A DNA stretch of 7,325 bases from Alkalinema sp. CAN_BIN05. Lineage in GTDB: Bacteria; Cyanobacteriota; Cyanobacteriia; Leptolyngbyales; Leptolyngbyaceae. Both the position numbers and the translations under genes were made by a program. The notes under the pieces are model-generated. The model saw nothing but the letters and a program-made list of their open reading frames with translations, did not search any database and was not told where the DNA came from. This document shows positions 1-6,385 of the stretch, piece after piece. The DNA lies in assembly GCA_026786325.1 (NCBI GenBank), contig JAJAYH010000241.1, positions 1 through 7,325 of the forward strand, written 5' to 3'. The stretch's first letter is position 1; every line of letters begins with the position of its first letter.

Positions 1-684
1 CTCGATCGTAAACTCCGTGCCCTGAAACGAATCCCTGACAAAATTCTGGACGTAGCCCCGCAGGATCTCCATCGAATCCACGCTTTGGTCAATGACTGGG
101 GTAATCGTCAGCCCAATCCTGATTTTTTTAAAGTGCTGGACATCGCTCAACGTATTGCGGGGACAGGCAGTTTAGGTCTAGAACGCTATTTGATTTTGAT
201 TCAAGGAAAAGGCTATCCGCACGGCTCCTATCTCCTGGATCTTAAAGCGGCCCGATCGTCCTGTCTACAACCCTATTTACCAACGCTCCAACCACTCTGG
301 ACAAGTGAAGCACATCGAATTGTCGAAATCCAGTCTCGCATTCAAGAATCCCCACCCGCCATGCTCAATGTCTTGACCGCTACGAGTCAGACCGATCCCA
401 ATCAGTATGTGTTACGCGAACTTCAACCCACAGCAGACAAACTGGATTTAAACACTATTGCCCGATCGCCAAAACAGCTAAAAGCACTAATTGAGACCCT
501 TGCAAGCATTGTGGCATGGGGACATCTTCGTAGTGCCGGACGACAACGCAGTGCGATCGCGGATGACCTGATTGCCTTTGGAGCTGATTTATCCTGGCAA
601 GCTGACCTCTTGGACTACGCAAGGCACTACGCCCAGGAGGTTCGCCGTGATTATCAGCAATTTCACGGAGATCTGGCGCGTTAA
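1..684 (+). CDS. DUF2252 family protein, 3' part (5' end outside window)
   Basis: The reading frame is open from base 1 to the TAA at 682-684 and gives 227 visible residues. The TTG at 85 is only an internal codon, because the 28 codons before it stay open and continue the same fold. I recognise DUF2252 from a series of conserved blocks. RIAGTGSLGLERY lies near visible residues 51-63, followed by YLLDLKAA. An EAHRIVEIQSRIQ helix comes next, then YVLRELQP and a KLDL segment. Towards the C terminus there is a WGHLRSAGRQ helix and an ARHYAQEVRRDYQQFHGDL tail. Family members usually run to roughly 400-450 residues, so about half is missing upstream. The biochemical role of the family is not established and I do not assign one. 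The C terminus looks complete. The next plus-strand gene starts 123 bp later, and no strong terminator separates them; only a weak 6-bp inverted repeat (TTAACG/CGTTAA, 681-702) without a T-run covers the stop codon. Family assignment is fairly secure. Confidence 0.82.
   Translation, partial: LDRKLRALKRIPDKILDVAPQDLHRIHALVNDWGNRQPNPDFFKVLDIAQRIAGTGSLGLERYLILIQGKGYPHGSYLLDLKAARSSCLQPYLPTLQPLWTSEAHRIVEIQSRIQESPPAMLNVLTATSQTDPNQYVLRELQPTADKLDLNTIARSPKQLKALIETLASIVAWGHLRSAGRQRSAIADDLIAFGADLSWQADLLDYARHYAQEVRRDYQQFHGDLAR
553..560. repeat. HIP1 octamer GCGATCGC
   Basis: This is an exact HIP1 palindrome inside the DUF2252 gene. Many further CGATCG cores with one altered flank are scattered through the window, both in genes and between them. 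Confidence 0.85.
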
Positions 685-807
685 CGGTCAACGGATCGTT
701 AATTCCACGGCTGTGTTAATCTGGCGGCTGTCTACACAATGAAATTAAATCAGTCTTGATACAAATATTAATATCTTCAGTCACTGTTCCTTCACCACAG
801 CCCTACC

Positions 808-1368
808 ATGCCTATCATGACCGATCGCATTATCCTGACTCAACAAATGGAATACGAGCGCTGTCATCTGAGCCTTCCAGACGAAGCCACACCGATCGCA
901 GGCATAAGCTTCAAAGGGAATTATTACAGTTTTTTTAAAGTAGTAACGACCCTAGACCGGGCGAATCAACTCGTCGATCGGCTGGTAAATAAAGGGAGTC
1001 GGACCGTGGTGACGACCATTCCGAAGGGGTTTTGTATTTGGGTCTACGAAGCAACGGCGAAAGCTAGATCTCGTAAGAAAGAGACTGCATCGACAACACC
1101 GCCCCGATCGATTCGCATTTTGAAATCCGATCGGGATTATCGACCTTGCCAAATCTTAGTCCCAGACTTAGATAAACCACTGACGGGCATTGCTTATAAT
1201 GAACAATTTCATAGCCTACTGAGAATTGTTCGTGATGAAGCTCAAGCGATCGAACTCGCGCAAAAACTAGAGCGCAAAGGGAACAGCGCCGTCATTACAG
1301 TCAGCGCCTATGGCTACTCGGTGTGGGTTTTTGAACCAGAGGCCCGATCTGTTGAACGAAGAGGTTGA
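808..1368 (+). CDS. Hypothetical protein with two tandem copies of a ~69-residue domain
   Basis: This is a complete 186-residue soluble protein that I cannot name. It contains an internal duplication: residues 16-84 align with 111-179 without a gap, with 21 of 69 positions identical by my hand count. Shared landmarks are Y..C near the start of each copy, a PD pair, a P..GI turn, a central helix with A..L...L..KG, then V.T, and a closing G...WV.E strand. The pattern of alternating hydrophobic strands around one helix suggests a small alpha/beta unit. A basic, low-complexity linker (about 85-110, including ARSRKKE) joins the copies. There is no signal peptide or membrane segment. The start is uncertain. 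ATG 808 has no Shine-Dalgarno sequence, ATG 817 and ATG 847 are alternatives, and the frame is closed by TAA at 769-771. All three starts keep both domains. The gene ends just before a strong terminator. Its composition and CGATCG content match the neighbours, so I see no sign of recent transfer. Confidence 0.8.
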   Translation: MPIMTDRIILTQQMEYERCHLSLPDEATPIAGISFKGNYYSFFKVVTTLDRANQLVDRLVNKGSRTVVTTIPKGFCIWVYEATAKARSRKKETASTTPPRSIRILKSDRDYRPCQILVPDLDKPLTGIAYNEQFHSLLRIVRDEAQAIELAQKLERKGNSAVITVSAYGYSVWVFEPEARSVERRG

Positions 1369-1392
1369 TTAACCCAGTAAGCCCTCTAACAG

Positions 1393-1425
1393 ACAGAGCG
1401 ACCCATAATTGAGTCGCTCTGTTTT
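1393..1425 (+). terminator. Intrinsic terminator after the duplicated-domain gene
   Basis: A perfect 10-bp stem (ACAGAGCGAC at 1393-1402 with GTCGCTCTGT at 1413-1422) encloses a 10-nt loop and runs into TTTT (1422-1425) on the plus strand. It begins 24 bp after the stop codon at 1368. The same hairpin lies about 50 bp beyond the end of apcF on the other strand. There it lacks an immediate T-run (CTGTTAG follows), so any termination of apcF transcripts here would be weaker. Confidence 0.85.
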
Positions 1426-1473
1426 AATCGTCTGCTTTAATTGTCTTTTTTAATTGAATAGTGTCGAGAAAAT

Positions 1474-1983
1474 CTAGATATCTCGTTCGCTGAGCGATCG
1501 GCACATATAGTCAAACGGCTCATCGGTTAGATTACCTGCTGGAATACCTGCGGCAGCGACCTGCTCACGAACAATCTCCTTCATAATCTGAATGCCCAAG
1601 ACCGTTGGTCCGACGGGAACTTCAAGGGAATTGTAGGTTTCCCGAAGCCCTTCAAGGACGCGCTCATCAAGAACATCCGAATCTGCTGCAACCAACGCAT
1701 AGCTAGCATAGCGGAGATAATAGTCCAAATCCCGCAGACAAGCAGCATAACGGCGGGTCGTGTAGGAGTTTCCACCGGGACGAATCAGTTCTGGAACTTC
1801 TTCATACAGGCGCAATGCGGACTGTTTAACAATGGCAGCGGCGTTCCCATTAATCACGCCTGCGGCCTGGAGACGGACCATTCCGGTACGGAAGTAGGAC
1901 TTCAAATCATCCATCGCATCACGATCGAGATAACGTCCGGTAATGTCGTAATTTTTAATTAGGCTAGTGACTGCGTCCCGCAT
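1474..1983 (-). CDS. apcF: Allophycocyanin beta-18 type subunit ApcF (phycobilisome core)
   Basis: This 169-residue phycobiliprotein belongs to the allophycocyanin beta group. ApcF replaces one ApcB subunit in the core trimer that also holds the ApcE core-membrane linker, and so sits where excitation energy leaves the phycobilisome for the photosystems. The chromophore site is visible: RPGGN at residues 68-72, TTRRYAACLRDLDYYLRY from 75, with Cys82 as the phycocyanobilin thioether residue and Arg84/Asp85 as its usual partners. Asn72 matches the asparagine that is gamma-N-methylated in other beta subunits. I chose ApcF over ApcB (about 161 residues) because of the length, the YEEVPELIRPGG segment and the EPFDYMCRSLSERDI tail. 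The ATG at 1983 is preceded by AAGGA (1994-1998 on the minus strand) with a 10-nt spacer. The gene stands alone, away from apcEABC, as is usual for apcF, and is divergent from glnN. Its upstream region contains a ~15-nt tandem repeat. Confidence 0.95.
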   Translation of the reverse strand: MRDAVTSLIKNYDITGRYLDRDAMDDLKSYFRTGMVRLQAAGVINGNAAAIVKQSALRLYEEVPELIRPGGNSYTTRRYAACLRDLDYYLRYASYALVAADSDVLDERVLEGLRETYNSLEVPVGPTVLGIQIMKEIVREQVAAAGIPAGNLTDEPFDYMCRSLSERDI

Positions 1984-2063
1984 TGCGATTTTTTCCTTAA
2001 AGCAAATGTTGACAAATCATAGGGATAGAAACAGGTTCCCACAGCAAACGCGTTGCTTTCCCA

Positions 2064-2118
2064 ACTGAAGTTAAAGACTTGAAGTTCAAAAACTTGAAGT
2101 TTAAAGACCTTAAAAGTC
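2064..2118. repeat. Imperfect ~15-nt tandem repeat upstream of apcF
   Basis: Three to four units lie head to tail: ACTGAAGTTAAAG (2064-2076), ACTTGAAGTTCAAAA (2077-2091), ACTTGAAGTTTAAAG (2092-2106) and a decayed ACCTTAAAAGTC (2107-2118). The two middle units share 13 of 15 bases. The second unit contains an 11-bp palindrome, TTGAAGTTCAA (2079-2089). The array sits 81-135 bp upstream of the apcF start codon, so it is either in the promoter or in the 5' leader. Its role is unknown. Confidence 0.75.
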
Positions 2119-2234
2119 ACTCTACCATGCAGGTTTTCATCAAGACTCTCATCCGACTGATAAGTGAGAAAGTGGTTGTCAAACTTTACAATTCTCCTCC
2201 CACAACTGATTAAGTTTTTCTGAAAGCATGATTT

Positions 2235-2277
2235 TGTATCATACGATGCAAAACTGCATTCTGTAGGCAAATAAGCT
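2235..2277 (+). promoter_or_regulatory. Candidate NtcA-activated promoter for glnN
   Basis: The sequence reads TGTA-N8-TGCA (2235-2250), one base off the NtcA palindrome core GTAN8TAC (TGC in place of TAC). After the half-site triplet there are exactly 22 nt and then TAAGCT (2272-2277), which fits the TAN3T -10 element. NtcA-activated cyanobacterial promoters are known for GTAN8TAC, 22-23 nt, TAN3T, and glnN is an NtcA target in Synechocystis. The predicted transcript would start near 2284 and carry a leader of about 170 nt. The single mismatch and the long leader keep this a candidate. Confidence 0.5.
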
Positions 2278-2452
2278 CATTTAAGGTATGTGCCGTAATT
2301 TCATAGGTTGAGATGTGGGGTGAAGGTAATACTTCGAGCTTCATCCGGTTGGGTTTTGCCAAAGCTTGATGGACCATCCATCGAATTGTCAAACTGCATC
2401 TGAAGTCCATCCTTAGTTTAGTTAGCTTGATATTTAGAGGAATGACGACATT

Positions 2453-4627
2453 ATGAGTGGAAATGCACTGCGCTCCCATGCTATTGATCAAATTACGAAC
2501 CGGGAAAAGCTACCTCCGAAGCTACCTAGCCGCCTCGAAGAGCTGTGGTCCGTGGATGTATTTACCCTGACTAAAATGCAGGCTTGCCTCCCGAAAGATG
2601 TTTTCAAGTCTCTGAAAAAGACGATTAAGGAAGGTACGAAGTTAGATATCTCAGTGTCGGGGATTGTGGCAGCGGCCATGAAGGATTGGGCGATTTCTAA
2701 GGGTGCGCTTTACTACGCCCATGTCTTCTATCCCATGACCAACATCACGGCGGAAAAGCACGATAGCTTCATTTCCCCTCAGAGTGATGGATCCGTTATT
2801 ACTGAATTCACGGGTAAATTGCTGGTTCAAGGCGAACCCGATGGCTCCTCGTTCCCCAACGGTGGCATTCGCGATACGTCGGCAGCACGGGGCTATACGG
2901 CTTGGGACGTAACCAGTCCAGCTTATGTTATGGAAACAGACAATGGCGTGACACTTTGTATTCCCACGGTGTTTGTGTCTTGGACTGGCGAAGCGCTGGA
3001 CAAAAAGACTCCCTTGCTTCGATCGAATGCGGCCATGAGCAAGGCAGCCATGCGGCTCTTGAAGTTATTGGGCAATAGTGACGTTGCGCCGTTGAATTCG
3101 AGCTGTGGTGCAGAGCAAGAATATTTCTTGGTAGATTCGCACTTTGCCCATGCGCGGCCTGACTTATTGATGACGGGGCGGACGTTGTTTGGTCTGTCGT
3201 CGGCCAAGGGACAGCAGTTTGAGGATCACTACTTTGGGGCTATTCCAGAGCGGGTTCAGGTCTTTATGCAAGATGTCGAGGAGCGCCTTTATCGCCTCGG
3301 AATCCCTGCTAAAACGCGTCATAACGAAGTGGCTCCCGGTCAGTTTGAGATTGCTCCGGTGTATGAAGCGGCTAACGTGGCAAGCGATCACCAGCAAATG
3401 ATCATGACGTTGCTGCGTATGGTTGCGAAGAAACATGGATTTATTTGCTTGCTCCATGAAAAACCCTTCGCGGGCATCAATGGATCCGGTAAGCATGTCA
3501 ACTGGTCGATCGGCAACTCCACCCAAGGCAACTTGTTGGATCCCGGAAATAATCCCCACGAAAATATTCAGTTCTTGATGTTCTGTGGTGCGGTGATTCG
3601 CGGGGTGCATAAGTTTGGACCGTTGATGCGGGCTGCTATTGCAACGGCAAGTAATGATCATCGTCTTGGAGCAAATGAAGCTCCTCCAGCGATTATCTCG
3701 GTATATTTGGGATCTCAGATTGAAGCGGTGTTCAACCAGATCAAGGCTGGAAACCTGACGGGCGTGCCTGATGGCGGCTTGATGAAGCTGGGTGTGCCGA
3801 CATTGCCTGACTTTGACAAGGATGCGGGCGATCGTAACCGGACCTCTCCGTTTGCCTTTACTGGAAATCGTTTTGAATTCCGGGCGGTCGGTTCGAGCCA
3901 GTCGGTTTCGGGTCCATTGGTTTCTCTGAATACAATTTTGGCGGATTCCTTGAACTGGATGTCTGACGAATTGACGGCAGAAATTGCTAAGGGAACCAAA
4001 CTTGAAAAGGCTTGCATTGCGGTCCTCAAGACCATTATGGAACAGCATAGCGCGGTTATTTTTGGCGGAAATGGCTATTCAGAAGAATGGCACAAAGAAG
4101 CGGTTGAGTCTCGCGGGTTGCTCAACTTGCCAACGACAGCCGATGCACTTCCATACTTGAAGGACAAGGCGATCGTCGAGTTGTTTGAGAAAAATGGCGT
4201 GCTGTCTCCAGCCGAACTCGAAAGCCGTTTTGAGGTGTACTCGGAACAGTACATCAAGGTGATTGAGATGGAAGCTAACCTCGTCGTTAGCATGGCGAAG
4301 ACCTCGATTTATCCGGCTGCTGTTCGGTACTTGGCTGAATTGTCAAATGCGATCGCGGCGGCTAAATCCGTCGGACTGAGCTTGGACACCAACACTGCTG
4401 AAAATATCGCATCTTGGACCAAGAAGATGACGGACAAAATCGGTGAACTGGAATCGGCGGCGGCGAAACATGACTTTGATAGCACCGAGGCTCACATGCA
4501 GCATTCGGCTAAGGTCATTCGTCCGTTGATGGATGCGGTGCGTGAATGTGGTGATGGTCTTGAATATGAAGTGGCGGACGATCTGTGGCCGTTGCCTAAG
4601 TATCAAGAAATGCTGTTCATTAAATAG
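2453..4627 (+). CDS. glnN: Type III glutamine synthetase GlnN
   Basis: This is a complete 724-residue GSIII, the usual length for this family and far longer than GSI GlnA (~470). It makes glutamine from glutamate, ammonia and ATP in the cytosol, feeding the GS-GOGAT cycle. Catalytic blocks are intact: GAEQEYF (219-225) with metal-binding glutamates E221/E223; HNEVAPGQFEIAP (290-302); GINGSGKHVNWS (341-352) around the histidine of the active site; the GSIII-typical ASNDHRLGANEAPPAI (399-414); and NRTSPFAFTGNRFEFRAVGSS (462-482) with the arginine and glutamate of the nucleotide/metal region. The C-terminal ~180 residues are helical and GSIII-specific. ATG 2453 has AGAGGAA (2436-2442) 10 nt upstream. 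Upstream lies a candidate NtcA promoter, which agrees with the known induction of cyanobacterial glnN by nitrogen limitation. The gene is divergent from apcF and convergent with the TRAP operon. No damage is seen. Confidence 0.97.
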   Translation: MSGNALRSHAIDQITNREKLPPKLPSRLEELWSVDVFTLTKMQACLPKDVFKSLKKTIKEGTKLDISVSGIVAAAMKDWAISKGALYYAHVFYPMTNITAEKHDSFISPQSDGSVITEFTGKLLVQGEPDGSSFPNGGIRDTSAARGYTAWDVTSPAYVMETDNGVTLCIPTVFVSWTGEALDKKTPLLRSNAAMSKAAMRLLKLLGNSDVAPLNSSCGAEQEYFLVDSHFAHARPDLLMTGRTLFGLSSAKGQQFEDHYFGAIPERVQVFMQDVEERLYRLGIPAKTRHNEVAPGQFEIAPVYEAANVASDHQQMIMTLLRMVAKKHGFICLLHEKPFAGINGSGKHVNWSIGNSTQGNLLDPGNNPHENIQFLMFCGAVIRGVHKFGPLMRAAIATASNDHRLGANEAPPAIISVYLGSQIEAVFNQIKAGNLTGVPDGGLMKLGVPTLPDFDKDAGDRNRTSPFAFTGNRFEFRAVGSSQSVSGPLVSLNTILADSLNWMSDELTAEIAKGTKLEKACIAVLKTIMEQHSAVIFGGNGYSEEWHKEAVESRGLLNLPTTADALPYLKDKAIVELFEKNGVLSPAELESRFEVYSEQYIKVIEMEANLVVSMAKTSIYPAAVRYLAELSNAIAAAKSVGLSLDTNTAENIASWTKKMTDKIGELESAAAKHDFDSTEAHMQHSAKVIRPLMDAVRECGDGLEYEVADDLWPLPKYQEMLFIK
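4349..4356. repeat. HIP1 octamer GCGATCGC
   Basis: This is an exact copy of the highly iterated palindrome HIP1, inside glnN. It is over-represented in many cyanobacterial genomes and supports the assignment of the window to a cyanobacterium. Confidence 0.85.
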
Positions 4628-4657
4628 AATGACAGCGATTTAAGTTAGTTAAAAGAA

Positions 4658-4685
4658 AGGCGATCGTAGAATTCTACGATCGCCT
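4658..4685. terminator. Perfect 28-bp palindrome, probable bidirectional terminator
   Basis: Bases 4658-4671 (AGGCGATCGTAGAA) are the exact reverse complement of 4672-4685, with GAATTC at the centre, so either strand can form a stem of about 12 bp with a 4-nt loop. It begins 31 bp after the glnN stop. On the plus strand the tail is weak (ATTTGTTGG). On the minus strand the stem is followed by TTCTTTT, a better U-tract, so it is well placed to stop the convergent dctQM transcript as well. Each arm includes a GGCGATCG near-HIP1 sequence. Confidence 0.75.
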
Positions 4686-5006
4686 ATTTGTTGGATGATT
4701 CAGATATGGCTTAAGAAATTACGATCGCACTTGAGAAAACGATCGGTACTCTCTGAGTCTACTAAAGCTGTTCAGCGTGTTGCTGAAGGGTCAAAATACT
4801 GTAAGTGCTCAATACTTTGATGACGCGACCAATAGCGGAATAATTTGATTTGACAATGGCTAGAGCTTCGATCGTATCAGTTCAGCTCATAAACTTTTAG
4901 ACTATCGCAATTTCCAGGAACTCGCCAATCATCACTGTTTCCATGTCTTACATGAATTACTTCCCCGCTATGGCATCTGTGTTGCCTAGTGTTGCCTAGG
5001 CGTAAA
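4686..5006. other. Intergenic stretch without a convincing gene (321 bp)
   Basis: This lies between the glnN terminator and the dctM stop codon. I see no confident gene. A 41-codon frame from ATG 4695 to TGA 4820 (plus) begins MIQIWLKKLRSHLRKRS but has no Shine-Dalgarno sequence. It overlaps a start-less minus-strand frame that ends in the same region (…STYSILTLQQHAEQL). A plus-strand frame of about 41 codons (4864-4989, ending …LLPRYGICVA) also lacks a start. These may be decayed coding remnants or chance. TGTTGCCTAG is perfectly repeated in tandem at 4980-4989 and 4990-4999. Confidence 0.55.
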
Positions 5007-6371
5007 TCAACCGGGTTTAGCAGCCAAATCGACCAACCAGCGAACGGTTTGTGGAAATGCAATCACTATAATTAATATCGCAAATTGAATGGCCATAAAG
5101 GGAAATGCGCTCTTATGAATATCTATAGTCTTGACTTCTTTTGGGGCGACACTTTGCAAATAAAAGAGCGAGAATCCCACGGGCGGTGAAATGAATGCTG
5201 TTTGCAAATTAACAGCCATCACCACACCAAACCAAACCATATCTATTCCCAGCTTTTGCGCCGCCGGAACAAGTATTGGCATAGCAATAAAACAGATCTC
5301 CATAAACTCTAAAAACACACCCAATAGAAAGATTATGATATTACTCACAATCAAAAATGCAATTTTTCCACCGGGCAATTGAACTAGCAATCCCGTAATG
5401 AGAGTCTTACCGCCTAATGCATCAAAAATCAAACTAAAGAAGGATGAACAAAACAAAATCATCAACACAACAGACGAGACCTCGGCGGTTGCATGAGCCG
5501 CATCGGTTAGGAGTTTGAAATTGAGTCGTCCATTCATAGCCGCGAGTCCGCAAGCCCCAACTGCCCCAACTGCTCCGGCTTCTGTCGGAGTCGCGAGGCC
5601 AAAGAAGATGCTGCCCAAAATTGCAAAGATCAACAGTACAGGCGGCACGACAGCTTTGAATACTTTTAGAACTAATGCCATGCCTTTAATTTGGCGAGCT
5701 TCTGGAGGTAGTGCTGGAGCCATGTTGGGATTAAGATAAGCCACGATCGCAACATACAGCGCATAGGAAAACGACAACATTAATCCTGGAATCAATGCAC
5801 CCAAAAACAAATCGCCTGCCGAGACACCAATTTGATCACTTAGTACCAGTAATACCAAACTCGGCGGAATCAATTGAGCCAATGTTCCCGATGCGACAAT
5901 GACCCCCGCTGCCAATCGTTTATCGTAGCCATAGCGCAACATCACCGGGAGCGAAATCATTCCCATAATAATCACCGTCGCCGCCACCACTCCAGTCGTC
6001 GCCGCCAGCAATGTCCCAACCAGCACCACTGCCAACGCCACCCCGCCCCGCAACGGACCCAGCACAACAGCGATCGTTTCCAGCAATTCTTCCGCAAGTC
6101 CTGACTTCTCTAATACGGCTCCCAGGAATACAAAAAATGGAATGGCTAACAATGTAAAGTTTGACATGGTGCCAAACCAATTGTTTGCTAATAAAAACAG
6201 ACGATCTACGTCAAATGCCCCAACAAGCCAGCCAATTAAACCAAATACTAATCCCGTTCCCGCAAATGAAAACGATACCGGGTATCCACTCATTAGAATG
6301 AAGAAAAACCCAACAAACATTCCGATCGCCAACCATTCAGATCCAATTGCAGATCCCAGTTCAAATCCCAT
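5007..6371 (-). CDS. dctM: TRAP transporter large permease subunit (DctM family)
   Basis: This 454-residue multi-pass inner-membrane protein is slightly longer than the usual ~425-445. It forms the ion-coupled transport channel of a tripartite ATP-independent periplasmic transporter and works with DctQ and a periplasmic binding protein. Family blocks are present: LLAIPFFVFLGAVLEKSG (74-91); the glycine/alanine-rich segment with AATTGVVAATVIIMG (123-137); GVIVASGTLAQLIPPSLVLL (156-175); FFGLATPTEAGAVGAVGA (256-273); and FLEFMEICFIAMPILVP (353-369) with NLQTAFISPPVGFSLFYL (388-405). About a dozen hydrophobic helices can be counted. ATG 6371 has AGGAGC at 6384-6379 with an 8-nt spacer, and that site overlaps the dctQ stop, so the pair is a tight operon. 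The substrate is probably an organic acid such as a 2-oxoacid, judged from the partner subunit and from characterised cyanobacterial TRAP systems (glutamate in Synechocystis, pyruvate/2-oxoacids in Anabaena). Sequence alone does not settle it. Confidence 0.93.
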   Translation of the reverse strand: MGFELGSAIGSEWLAIGMFVGFFFILMSGYPVSFSFAGTGLVFGLIGWLVGAFDVDRLFLLANNWFGTMSNFTLLAIPFFVFLGAVLEKSGLAEELLETIAVVLGPLRGGVALAVVLVGTLLAATTGVVAATVIIMGMISLPVMLRYGYDKRLAAGVIVASGTLAQLIPPSLVLLVLSDQIGVSAGDLFLGALIPGLMLSFSYALYVAIVAYLNPNMAPALPPEARQIKGMALVLKVFKAVVPPVLLIFAILGSIFFGLATPTEAGAVGAVGACGLAAMNGRLNFKLLTDAAHATAEVSSVVLMILFCSSFFSLIFDALGGKTLITGLLVQLPGGKIAFLIVSNIIIFLLGVFLEFMEICFIAMPILVPAAQKLGIDMVWFGVVMAVNLQTAFISPPVGFSLFYLQSVAPKEVKTIDIHKSAFPFMAIQFAILIIVIAFPQTVRWLVDLAAKPG

Positions 6372-6378
6372 TGTTCAT

Positions 6379-6385
6379 GCTCCTA
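6379..6385 (-). promoter_or_regulatory. dctM Shine-Dalgarno overlapping the dctQ stop codon
   Basis: On the minus strand the junction reads TAGGAGCATGAACAATG. The dctQ stop TAG (6385-6383) shares bases with the AGGAG ribosome site of dctM, which is 8 nt before the dctM ATG (6371-6369). An earlier ATG at 6378-6376 is in another frame and too close to the site. This arrangement suggests translational coupling, giving matched amounts of the two membrane subunits. Confidence 0.7.

Larger units (their letters stand above)
1984..2452. other. Divergent apcF-glnN control region (469 bp, no gene)
   Basis: No credible gene lies here. The open frames on the minus strand have atypical composition and no recognisable domain. 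The apcF half carries the tandem repeat at 2064-2118. A perfect TTGACA on the minus strand (2182-2177) could be a -35 box facing apcF, but I find no -10 hexamer at the normal 16-18 nt spacing (TATCAG is only 14 nt away), so I do not call a promoter there. The glnN half holds the NtcA-type promoter candidate (2235-2277). It also holds a small hairpin, GATGGA-CCA-TCCATC (2368-2382), in what would be the glnN leader. The 9-mer AAACTGCAT occurs at 2251-2259 and again at 2391-2399. Confidence 0.7.

Noticed and set aside
85..684. The DUF2252 frame starting at TTG 85 as a complete gene
   Set aside because: The frame is open back to base 1, the family is roughly twice as long, and conserved sequence continues to the window edge. 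It is a gene cut by the window.
681..702. The inverted repeat TTAACG/CGTTAA as a terminator of the DUF2252 gene
   Set aside because: The stem is only 6 bp with a 10-nt loop and no T-run, so it is not convincing.
2154..2182. A sigma-70 type promoter for apcF using the perfect TTGACA at 2182-2177 (minus)
   Set aside because: No -10 hexamer occurs at 16-18 nt; the closest, TATCAG, is only 14 nt away.
2210..2491. A 93-codon minus-strand open frame across the glnN leader and start
   Set aside because: It overlaps the glnN start region and the candidate promoter, has no recognisable domain and looks like a chance frame in AT-rich control DNA.
3164..4048. A 294-codon minus-strand open frame inside glnN
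   Set aside because: It lies wholly antisense to intact, conserved glnN catalytic blocks, and its translation is rich in Arg/His/Gln/Ser without domains, typical of an antisense shadow.
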